From positions 1-19,920 of the forward strand of contig NZ_CP048662.1 in assembly GCF_015218165.1 (NCBI RefSeq): a DNA stretch of 19,920 nucleotides. Direction: 5' to 3'. The translations under genes and the position numbers were made by a program. The notes below the pieces were generated by a model, which made no database searches, was not told the DNA's origin, and saw nothing but the letters and a program-made list of their open reading frames with translations. Position 1 is the first letter of the stretch, and every line of letters begins with the position of its first letter. Source of the DNA: Acinetobacter piscicola. GTDB taxonomy: Bacteria; Pseudomonadota; Gammaproteobacteria; Pseudomonadales; Moraxellaceae. Below, one piece after another: positions 14,071 through 19,920 of the stretch.

Positions 14071-15006
14071 TTAATAATTACATACCATAGAAACAGCACC
14101 TTGATAGTTACCATTATTGCTCAAAGTCATACGGTAAATTGCACCAAGTACTAGGCTATTTGGTCCATTATCAGCTATGTTAAATGTACCGATCTGATTT
14201 GATTCACCTTGTTGTCCTACGATACCCAATAAGTTATAGCTGCTATAGTTATTGAATGAATCAACCCATCTCATTGATGAAGCAAAGGTAGTTTCATCAC
14301 TGCCATTTTTTGCAGTAAATTTAACGTCGATATTGCCGTTAGGATTTAAGGTAATACTTCCATTATGAATGGATGGAGAAATAAATTTTTCAAATTGGCC
14401 ACTATTGGTCACTTTTGCTTGAGTAGCATTAACATCAGTACAGTTAATTTGTTTGGTTTGGGCAGAAATACGCTTAGTAATGATTGGGGTAAATGCAAAA
14501 TAAAAATAAGAGGCATTGCTATATTTGGAAATATCTGTTGATTTTATTTCCCCATTTTTTTCATAATTAAAAATTCCTTTGGTTACACGAGCAATCGTAA
14601 AGTTTTTATTTCCAGCAATTTCTTTCGCAACAATATCTCCTGTAATTTTGTAATCACCAAATTCGGTGATAATACCATCGGCATTTTGTTTTACAGAATC
14701 AAGTCTTGATGCACCAGAAGAATTAGGGTAGTCAAAAATAATATTGTAGGATTGTGATGGATTCAATTTTTCTAATACTGAACCAGTAGAAGTATCTGGT
14801 GTGGTGCCGCTGTTCCCTGTAGAGCTCGATGTACCATTCCCTGTAGAGCTCGATGTACCATTCCCTGTAGAGCTCGATGTACCATTCCCTGTAGAGCTCG
14901 ATGCACCATTCCCTGTAGAGCTCGATGCACCATCACTGCCGCCGCCGCAGGCAGTTAAAGTAAGACCCAAAGAAATAACTAAAAAAGAGGTCTTAAATCG
15001 GTTCAT
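14071..15006 (-). CDS. Repeat-containing outer-membrane-type lipoprotein, function unknown
   Basis: This 311-aa protein has a lipoprotein signal peptide: basic MNRFK, a hydrophobic stretch, and the lipobox LTAC with Cys at 20. GGGSDG follows, so no inner-membrane retention Asp at +2 is seen. Residues about 25-66 are five near-identical 8-residue units of the type GTSSSTGN, a flexible low-complexity tether encoded by 24-bp DNA repeats. Residues 70-311 form a domain I do not recognise, rich in Asn, Ser and aromatic residues, with a C192-type cysteine and a C-terminal CNY that could form a disulfide. AGGA precedes the ATG at 15006. A surface-exposed or periplasmic product is likely. Confidence 0.8.
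   Translation of the reverse strand: MNRFKTSFLVISLGLTLTACGGGSDGASSSTGNGASSSTGNGTSSSTGNGTSSSTGNGTSSSTGNSGTTPDTSTGSVLEKLNPSQSYNIIFDYPNSSGASRLDSVKQNADGIITEFGDYKITGDIVAKEIAGNKNFTIARVTKGIFNYEKNGEIKSTDISKYSNASYFYFAFTPIITKRISAQTKQINCTDVNATQAKVTNSGQFEKFISPSIHNGSITLNPNGNIDVKFTAKNGSDETTFASSMRWVDSFNNYSSYNLLGIVGQQGESNQIGTFNIADNGPNSLVLGAIYRMTLSNNGNYQGAVSMVCNY
14813..14932. repeat. 24-bp tandem repeat in the lipoprotein gene, five copies
   Basis: Five head-to-tail 24-bp units start at 14813, 14837, 14861, 14885 and 14909, each beginning ttccctgtagagctcgatg. They differ only at one position (t or c), giving Thr or Ala in the protein. The unit is a multiple of three, so copy-number change would keep the frame. 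Confidence 0.95.
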
Positions 15007-15181
15007 GGTAATTCCTAGTTTAAAAGAATCAACTATAGTCTATTGTTAGAATACTGAAAATACGAACATCTTTTTATTTACAATAACTTAGGTGCATAAA
15101 CCTACTTTTAAAGGCTTATTCAGCAAACAATGATTGATAGCTATTAACTTTATAGGCATATTTAATTCAAATATACCTCTC

Positions 15182-15209
15182 CTTTAACGTAATGGAGGTT
15201 ATACGAAAT
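15182..15209 (-). other. pdif site 6 (XerD-XerC orientation, diverged XerD arm)
   Basis: XerD arm ctttaacgtaa (two changes from atttaacataa), spacer tggagg, XerC arm ttatacgaaat. It points the same way as pdif5 and pdif1, so the lipoprotein module and the toxin-antitoxin module are bounded by direct rather than inverted sites. Confidence 0.8.
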
Positions 15210-15305
15210 TTAGATGTTAGAACCCATTTAAATTAATGAGTTATTGAATAAGTAAAACCCTCTAAGTAGACTTTTAGAAGTTGTAAATCTAGGAAAAGGC
15301 TAAAC

Positions 15306-15602
15306 ATGCCGTTGATTGAGTATTACGGTCTGCTATTTGAATGGCACGATAAAAAAATGGAAATAGTCTATCGAGGGCGTGAAATTACTTTTGAAGAAGT
15401 ATGTAGCGTTTTTCTTGATCCAGAGCTGATGTCCTTTGACGATCTTGGTCATTATGACGAACAACGGCTGATATCAATCGGTCTAAGCAATCGTGGTAGA
15501 CTACTAACAGTGGTTTGGGTCGAACGTGGTGATGTTGCAAGAATCATTACTGCTTTTGAGCCATCACACAATCAAAAGCGGAGGTATAACCATGCAAAAT
15601 GA
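15306..15602 (+). CDS. brnT: BrnT-family toxin (SplT-like)
   Basis: This 98-aa BrnT/DUF497-type ribonuclease toxin has the family pattern FEWHDKK, ITFEEVCSVFLDPE, a central DE-QRLISIGLSNRGRLLTVVW, then RIITAF and a C-terminal KRRYN. The basic, aromatic C terminus is usual for the family. The antitoxin gene overlaps its end by 11 bp in the toxin-first order that is typical of brnTA. Plasmid modules of this type in A. baumannii have been called splTA, which I cite from memory. GGAAAAGG precedes the ATG. A candidate promoter is TTGAAT, 17 bp, TAGACT around 15245-15273. The pair likely stabilises the plasmid. Confidence 0.9.
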   Translation: MPLIEYYGLLFEWHDKKMEIVYRGREITFEEVCSVFLDPELMSFDDLGHYDEQRLISIGLSNRGRLLTVVWVERGDVARIITAFEPSHNQKRRYNHAK

Positions 15603-15807
15603 ATTAGAACGCTATAAAAATTTTGACCCTACCAATGCGCCAGTAGTAAAACCAAATTTTGTGAAAAAATTACAAGAACGCCATGCCACGGCTCAAGCAA
15701 AGGCTTTTGATGCAGATGTTGTAACTTGGCTAAGCTCTCAAGATAATGAAACAAAACAGCATATTAACGATATGGTTCGTCATATCATGGCATTGAAACG
15801 TGTTTAA
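15592..15807 (+). CDS. brnA: BrnA-family antitoxin (SplA-like)
   Basis: This 71-aa antitoxin of the BrnA/COG3514 type begins MQNELERYKNFD. Its C-terminal FDADVVTWLSSQDNETKQHINDMVRHIM resembles the ribbon-helix-helix segment by which BrnA binds DNA and represses the operon. The ATG at 15592 was chosen because GGAGG lies 7 bases upstream inside the toxin gene. The frame is open further upstream but only within toxin sequence. The protein is somewhat shorter than many BrnA proteins. Confidence 0.88.
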   Translation: MQNELERYKNFDPTNAPVVKPNFVKKLQERHATAQAKAFDADVVTWLSSQDNETKQHINDMVRHIMALKRV

Positions 15808-15824
15808 TTAAAATTTAGCTCGAT

Positions 15825-15881
15825 ACTTTGAAATATGGCTTTAGCCATGTTTCAAAGTCGGGCAACTTTGCGACTGTTTTT
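15825..15881 (+). terminator. Terminator after the toxin-antitoxin operon
   Basis: The strong hairpin ACTTTGAAA-T-ATGGC (15825-15839) pairs with GCCAT-G-TTTCAAAGT (15844-15858). A second one, AGTCG/CGACT (15856-15875), is followed by GTTTTTG. The two overlap by three bases, so only one can be complete at a time. Confidence 0.7.
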
Positions 15882-15927
15882 GTTTAATTAGTAATGAAAA
15901 ATACCAAGCAAAGTACCGATTTCTAGT

Positions 15928-16171
15928 ATGAGTTACTTTATGTTTAGGAAAATTATTTTAAGTTTGTGCTTAAGTTTACCTCATGTAACTTCAGCAGAAA
16001 ATCTAGCATTAACTTCTAAAGAATTAATAGATTTAGAATTTAGAGAAAATTTAAATAAAAACTATTCGCTTGAGGAACTTACTTTAATACTTAATGAAAA
16101 ATTGAAGGAAATATCAGTAATTTTTCCTGAAATACAGGGTGTTTTTGTAGATGAAAAAAATAGGGAAATTG
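15928..16171 (+). pseudogene. 5' part of a small secreted-protein gene split by the composite transposon
   Basis: The ORF starts MSYFMFRKIILSLCLSLP with a signal peptide that probably ends at TSA-EN (about residue 24). A second ATG at 15940 would give a more typical signal peptide. At 16171 the IS1 copy interrupts it. Reading on would add 15 IS-encoded residues and stop at 16218. The true continuation is at 142-254, giving a 118-aa protein. The second half (GVFVDEKNREIVLV, then QQAKSILNAPVRLMVL) looks like a small alpha-beta fold, loosely like protease propeptides, but I do not assign a family. Confidence 0.85.
16164..16171. repeat. 8-bp target site duplication, left outer side of the composite transposon
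   Basis: The octamer ggaaattg matches 134-141. It lies directly outside the inverted repeat of IS copy A. Confidence 0.9.
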
Positions 16172-16959
16172 GGTGGTGTTTCAAAAAGTATGCTGGCATT
16201 AAACGAATCCATTATTGATATAAAAGAACACTAAATCAAAGGCTTTGAAATGATTTTCAAGCTTTTTGGAGAAGTTGCAGCTTCTCCTAAAGCCTCGCCT
16301 GATTCGATGCCGTAATCGACAATTATTGCCTTCTATACCCACAGTGAAAAATTTACCAATCAACTGTTTGCATTCTTTAAAGGTCGTAACAAAGCTATCC
16401 CAATGGTCACTTGATATACATGTATAGCTTACACCTAACTGCTTCAATTTTAATTTAAGTCGTTTTGCAGTGGCTAAATCTCGGTTACCCCATACATAAG
16501 CAACAATTTCACCTGTTTCTCGATGATAGGCATAAATTAGCCATTGTTTATTTTGCTTATGACCAACAAAAGTCCAAAACTCATCTACTTCAAGGGTTTC
16601 ATAATGACTTTGCTGTGCTCGAAGTTGATATTTTGATTGGCTAAGTGTCCGTAGAACTTTACCGATACTTACTCTTTCAATTTCTGCTATATCCCTGACA
16701 CCACTGCCTCGCACCATGAGGTGTAATATTTTGGTTTTGATACCTGAGTGACAGCCTTGATAACTGAGAGCATGATCACCAATAAATTGACGTCTGCATA
16801 TTTTACATTGGTAATTTTGCTTACCATCTACTTTTGTGCCATTTTTCTTTATACTGTCACTTAGGCAGGCTGGACACTTGATTTCTAGAGTTATTCGCAT
16901 TTCTCTATTTTATCAAAATCCAACCTGCTTTTTTTCAGCATACTTTTTGAAACACCACC
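16172..16959 (-). mobile_element. IS1-family insertion sequence, copy A (788 bp)
   Basis: The element is bounded by perfect 24-bp terminal inverted repeats at 16172-16195 and 16936-16959, each starting ggtggtgtttcaaaaag from outside. It has one transposase ORF on the minus strand. Its inner flank at 16960 (acaactgtt) does not repeat its outer flank, consistent with mobilisation as part of a composite unit with copy B. It resembles single-ORF IS1-family elements found in Acinetobacter and Pseudomonas such as ISPa14, a name given from memory and not checked. Confidence 0.93.
16199..16900 (-). CDS. IS1-family transposase (single ORF), copy A
   Basis: This 233-aa DDE transposase has an N-terminal zinc ribbon with cysteines at 9, 12, 32 and 35, then a helix-turn-helix at about 52-90 (GVRDIAEIERVSIGKVLRTL). 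Catalytic residues are likely D106 (VDEFWTF), D165 (SSDHWDSF) and E190 (GIEGNNCRLRHR). The tail RRSCNFSKKLENHFKAF matches the IS1 InsAB' C terminus. In E. coli IS1 the product requires a frameshift between insA and insB, but here it is one continuous frame. The gene is intact and should be active. Confidence 0.95.
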   Translation of the reverse strand: MRITLEIKCPACLSDSIKKNGTKVDGKQNYQCKICRRQFIGDHALSYQGCHSGIKTKILHLMVRGSGVRDIAEIERVSIGKVLRTLSQSKYQLRAQQSHYETLEVDEFWTFVGHKQNKQWLIYAYHRETGEIVAYVWGNRDLATAKRLKLKLKQLGVSYTCISSDHWDSFVTTFKECKQLIGKFFTVGIEGNNCRLRHRIRRGFRRSCNFSKKLENHFKAFDLVFFYINNGFV

Positions 16960-17128
16960 ACAACTGTTAATGCTGAAAATAGAGCTTATACTCAACTTAT
17001 TCGTCCATAATATATAAATTCACAATATTTAAAAGCTGGCTCATTTCAGTAAAAGTCGCAAGATTTTTCATTTTCACAAGGCTTTCCTTTAGAATAGGCG
17101 CATCTTATTTCTTAGCTTTGATTTCTCA

Positions 17129-19060
17129 ATGATTCAGTTAGACCAGTTATCTATACGTCGCGGTGGACGTGTTTTATTTCAAAAAGCGTCGATGCAGTTA
17201 CACCCAGGATGGAAAATTGGCCTAACCGGTGTCAATGGTGCCGGGAAATCGACCCTGTTTTCAGCTTTGCTTGGTGGCATGGAGTCAGACACCGGTTCGT
17301 TGACCCGTCCTGCGGTATGGACCGTGGCGCATATGGCGCAGGAAATCAAAGCGCTGAATATGAAAGCCATTGATTTCGTCTTGTCCGGCGATGAAGAATA
17401 CTGGGATATTCAACAGAAACTGGAGCAGCCAGATCAGCTGGATGATGCAGAACTGGCCCATTTATATGGCCGTTTTGATGAAATTTCAGGTTATTCTGCG
17501 CCGGCCAAAGCTTCGCAACTGATGGCCGGTCTGGGCTTTTTTGAACATCAATCCCAACTGGATGTTTCAAGTTTTTCTGGTGGCTGGCGCATGCGCCTGA
17601 ATCTGGCGCGTACCCTGATGAGCCGTTCCGATTTACTCCTTCTTGATGAACCGACCAACCATTTAGACCTGGATGCCATTCTCTGGCTCGAAGACTGGCT
17701 GAAAGCCTATGAAGGTACGCTGGTGCTGATTTCGCATGACCGGGATTTCCTCGATGCGATTACCGATCATATTTTACATATTGAAAATCAGGAACTGATT
17801 TTATATACCGGTAACTACTCGACCTTCGAGCGCACCCGCAGTGAACGTCTGGCGCAGCAGCAACAGGCTTATGAAAAGCAGCTGGAAACCCGCGCACATC
17901 TGCAAAAATATATTGACCGTTTTAAAGCGAAAGCCACCAAAGCCAAGCAGGCACAGAGCCGGATCAAACAGCTGGAGCGTATGCAGGAACTGTCTGCTGC
18001 CCATGTTGATACACCATTTACCTTCAGTTTCCGTGAACCGACCAAAATGAGTTCGCCTTTATTGCAACTGGAACATGCCGATATTGGTTATGGTGACAAG
18101 CTGATTGTCACCAATGTCAATTTACAGATCACGCCAAGCAGCCGGATTGGTTTGCTCGGGATGAATGGTGCCGGTAAATCCACCCTGATTAAATCGCTGG
18201 TCGGTGATTTAAAATTGCTTCAGGGTCTGCGTAAAGATTCAGAACTGCTCAATATTGGCTACTTTGCCCAACACCAAATGGATGCACTGGATGGCAATGC
18301 CAGCCCGATGTTACAGCTGGCCCGTATTGCCGATAAAAAAATCAGTGAAGCCAGCCTGCGTTCTTTCCTGGGCAGTTTTGGTTTTAGCGGCGAACGCATG
18401 GATACGCCAAGTGAAAGTTTCTCAGGCGGTGAACGTGCCCGTCTGGCTCTGGCATTGATTGTCTGGCAGCGTCCAAACGTGTTGATTCTGGATGAGCCGA
18501 CCAACCATTTAGATCTGGATATGCGTCATGCATTGACCATGGCCTTGCAGGATTTTGAAGGTGCTGTGGTGCTGGTATCGCATGAGCGCCAGCTGATTGC
18601 CAGTGTCTGTGATGAATTGCTGCTGGTACATAATGGTCAATGCCGTGAATTTGACGGTGATCTGACCGCTTATGCCGACTGGTTACGTCAGGCCCGCATT
18701 GAGATGATCAAAAACGGGCAGAAGCCAGCCGAGCCGGTGAAATCTCAGGTCGAAGTCAAAGCAACCATTTCCAGACTGGACAAAGAAGCACAGCGTAAGG
18801 AAGCGGCACGCCAGCGGGAACTGAGCCGCCCGATTCGTAAAAATATCGAAAAATGTGAAACACAGATTTCAAAGGTTACGCCGCGACTGGCTGAAATTCA
18901 AAGCTTGCTCGGAGATAGTGCTTTATATGATGCCTCACGTAAAAATGATTTGCTCAAACTGATGAATGAGCAAACTGAGCTGAAAGCCAAACTGGAAACA
19001 GCCGAAGAACAGATGCTGGAACTAATGATGGAACTGGAAAGTCTGGAGCAGTCCTTCTAA
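17129..19060 (+). CDS. yheS: YheS-like ABC-F ATPase, chromosomal-type housekeeping gene
   Basis: This 643-aa soluble ABC-F protein closely follows E. coli YheS in length and sequence as I recall it. Examples are FSGGWRMRLNLA, YIDRFKAKATKAKQAQSRIK and FDGDL-YADWL. Domain 1 has GVNGAGKS (34-41), FSGGW (149-153), DEPTNHLD (173-180) and SHDRD (202-206). The linker is at about 235-300. Domain 2 has GMNGAGKS (344-351), FSGGE (431-435) and DEPTNHLD (455-462). A C-terminal coiled coil spans about 510-640. It probably acts on ribosomes, but the role of YheS is not firmly known. It is more G+C-rich than the rest of the plasmid and sits between IS1 copies. All catalytic residues are intact. No strong Shine-Dalgarno motif precedes the ATG. 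Confidence 0.92.
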   Translation: MIQLDQLSIRRGGRVLFQKASMQLHPGWKIGLTGVNGAGKSTLFSALLGGMESDTGSLTRPAVWTVAHMAQEIKALNMKAIDFVLSGDEEYWDIQQKLEQPDQLDDAELAHLYGRFDEISGYSAPAKASQLMAGLGFFEHQSQLDVSSFSGGWRMRLNLARTLMSRSDLLLLDEPTNHLDLDAILWLEDWLKAYEGTLVLISHDRDFLDAITDHILHIENQELILYTGNYSTFERTRSERLAQQQQAYEKQLETRAHLQKYIDRFKAKATKAKQAQSRIKQLERMQELSAAHVDTPFTFSFREPTKMSSPLLQLEHADIGYGDKLIVTNVNLQITPSSRIGLLGMNGAGKSTLIKSLVGDLKLLQGLRKDSELLNIGYFAQHQMDALDGNASPMLQLARIADKKISEASLRSFLGSFGFSGERMDTPSESFSGGERARLALALIVWQRPNVLILDEPTNHLDLDMRHALTMALQDFEGAVVLVSHERQLIASVCDELLLVHNGQCREFDGDLTAYADWLRQARIEMIKNGQKPAEPVKSQVEVKATISRLDKEAQRKEAARQRELSRPIRKNIEKCETQISKVTPRLAEIQSLLGDSALYDASRKNDLLKLMNEQTELKAKLETAEEQMLELMMELESLEQSF

Positions 19061-19086
19061 CACTATTTCAACACCCCCATTATCTG

Positions 19087-19123
19087 AGAGATGAGTAACA
19101 AGCGTTATTCATCTCTTTTTTTT
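19087..19123 (+). terminator. Intrinsic terminator of yheS
   Basis: AGAGATGAGTAAC (19087-19099), loop aagc, GTTATTCATCTCT (19104-19116) form a 13-bp stem with one wobble pair. A run of eight or nine T follows, to 19123. The remaining 142 bp up to the IS (19124-19265) contain no evident gene. Confidence 0.92.
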
Positions 19124-19265
19124 ATTAAAACCACCCATTTTTAATATTTTCCTCCTGCTTTTCATCTCCGTGTAGTTCCTTGCTATTCTTGAGTACTGCA
19201 TCTCTTCTTCAAAACTTGACACATTTTGTCGTGAATTACGCAAGTGCCATATAAGTTTATTTTTT

Positions 19266-19920
19266 GGTGGTGTTTCAAAAAGTATGCTGAAAAAAAGCAG
19301 GTTGGATTTTGATAAAATAGAGAAATGCGAATAACTCTAGAAATCAAGTGTCCAGCCTGCCTAAGTGACAGTATAAAGAAAAATGGCACAAAAGTAGATG
19401 GTAAGCAAAATTACCAATGTAAAATATGCAGACGTCAATTTATTGGTGATCATGCTCTCAGTTATCAAGGCTGTCACTCAGGTATCAAAACCAAAATATT
19501 ACACCTCATGGTGCGAGGCAGTGGTGTCAGGGATATAGCAGAAATTGAAAGAGTAAGTATCGGTAAAGTTCTACGGACACTTAGCCAATCAAAATATCAA
19601 CTTCGAGCACAGCAAAGTCATTATGAAACCCTTGAAGTAGATGAGTTTTGGACTTTTGTTGGTCATAAGCAAAATAAACAATGGCTAATTTATGCCTATC
19701 ATCGAGAAACAGGTGAAATTGTTGCTTATGTATGGGGTAACCGAGATTTAGCCACTGCAAAACGACTTAAATTAAAATTGAAGCAGTTAGGTGTAAGCTA
19801 TACATGTATATCAAGTGACCATTGGGATAGCTTTGTTACGACCTTTAAAGAATGCAAACAGTTGATTGGTAAATTTTTCACTGTGGGTATAGAAGGCAAT
19901 AATTGTCGATTACGGCATCG
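19266..19920 (+). mobile_element. IS1-family insertion sequence, copy B, first 655 bp (continues at 1-133)
   Basis: It starts with the same 24-bp terminal repeat as copy A (19266-19289), in the opposite orientation to copy A. It runs off the window end and resumes at base 1. I saw no difference from copy A in these 655 bp. Confidence 0.93.
19325..19920 (+). CDS. IS1-family transposase, N-terminal part of copy B
   Basis: This is the first 198 complete codons of the 233-codon transposase plus two bases of codon 199. It is identical in sequence to copy A, including the zinc-ribbon cysteines 9, 12, 32 and 35 and acidic residues D106, D165 and E190. The frame continues without a break at base 1 of the window (cg joined to g gives an Arg codon) and stops at 104-106. 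Confidence 0.92.
   Translation, partial: MRITLEIKCPACLSDSIKKNGTKVDGKQNYQCKICRRQFIGDHALSYQGCHSGIKTKILHLMVRGSGVRDIAEIERVSIGKVLRTLSQSKYQLRAQQSHYETLEVDEFWTFVGHKQNKQWLIYAYHRETGEIVAYVWGNRDLATAKRLKLKLKQLGVSYTCISSDHWDSFVTTFKECKQLIGKFFTVGIEGNNCRLRH

Larger units (their letters stand above)
16172..19920. mobile_element. Composite transposon IS1-yheS-IS1 (continues to 133 across the window junction)
   Basis: Two 788-bp IS1-family copies in inverted orientation flank 2,306 bp that holds yheS, for a total of 3,882 bp on the circle. The outer flanks are an 8-bp direct repeat (ggaaattg at 16164-16171 and 134-141), and the insertion splits a small gene whose frame is restored by excision. The passenger DNA is visibly richer in G and C than the backbone and includes the gene's own terminator, so it looks like a chromosomal segment. 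Confidence 0.88.

Noticed and set aside
14801..15049. An 82-codon plus-strand frame with PFPVELDV repeats
   Set aside because: It is the antisense of the lipoprotein's 24-bp repeats, which stay open in that frame. There is no independent support.
15526..15591. A 22-residue N-terminal extension of the antitoxin
   Set aside because: The region is toxin coding sequence in another frame, and GGAGG lies 7 bases before the ATG at 15592.
15928..16218. A complete 96-aa protein ending at 16218
   Set aside because: Its last 15 residues are encoded by the end of the IS element. The true 3' part of the gene is at 142-254.
19266..19920. A 3'-truncated IS1 element at the window end
   Set aside because: The missing 133 bp are at the window start with an exact length and frame match, so the element is complete on the circle.
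1..19920. tRNA, rRNA, integron attC sites or a class 1 integron
   Set aside because: I looked for their usual motifs and saw none. Resistance gene capture here fits pdif modules instead.

Overview
The window looks like a complete circular plasmid of 19,920 bp from an Acinetobacter species (inference). Supporting signs are the AT-rich backbone, iteron-controlled Rep_3 initiators, MOBQ relaxases, six 28-bp Xer recombination (pdif) sites, an msr(E)-mph(E) macrolide cassette and a BrnT/BrnA (SplT/SplA-like) toxin-antitoxin pair. The two ends of the window join inside an IS1-family element. Joining base 19920 to base 1 restores a 788-bp element with an intact 233-codon transposase, the same length as the complete copy at 16172-16959.

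Layout: pdif1 (271-298) to pdif2 (4408-4435) is replicon A, holding a small mobilization protein (minus strand), a MOBQ oriT, relaxase MobA1, a structured RNA-like element, iterons and RepB1. pdif2 to pdif3 (7386-7413) is the msr(E)-mph(E) module, with a leader that carries a terminator, a short upstream ORF and a hairpin over the msr(E) ribosome binding site. pdif3 to pdif4 (12069-12096) is replicon B, with the same gene order as A plus a GIY-YIG protein and a RepA-like DNA-binding protein. pdif4 to pdif5 (13961-13988) holds an unrecognised ABC-F ATPase. pdif5 to pdif6 (15182-15209) holds a lipoprotein with a 24-bp tandem repeat. From pdif6 round to pdif1 lie the toxin-antitoxin pair and a small secreted-protein gene that is split by a composite transposon.

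The composite transposon (16172-19920 continuing to 133, 3,882 bp) consists of two inverted IS1-family copies flanking a chromosomal-type yheS gene. An 8-bp target duplication, ggaaattg, lies at its two outer ends (16164-16171 and 134-141). Removing the transposon and one repeat restores a 118-codon ORF.

The plasmid therefore appears to be a two-replicon cointegrate assembled by Xer recombination. It carries macrolide resistance by ribosome protection (Msr(E)) and phosphorylation (Mph(E)), plus two further ABC-F ATPases. The most unusual signal is a pair of about 75-nt elements, one upstream of each iteron array, that fold into the same three-way junction. Their stems differ by compensatory base changes while their junction strands are identical.
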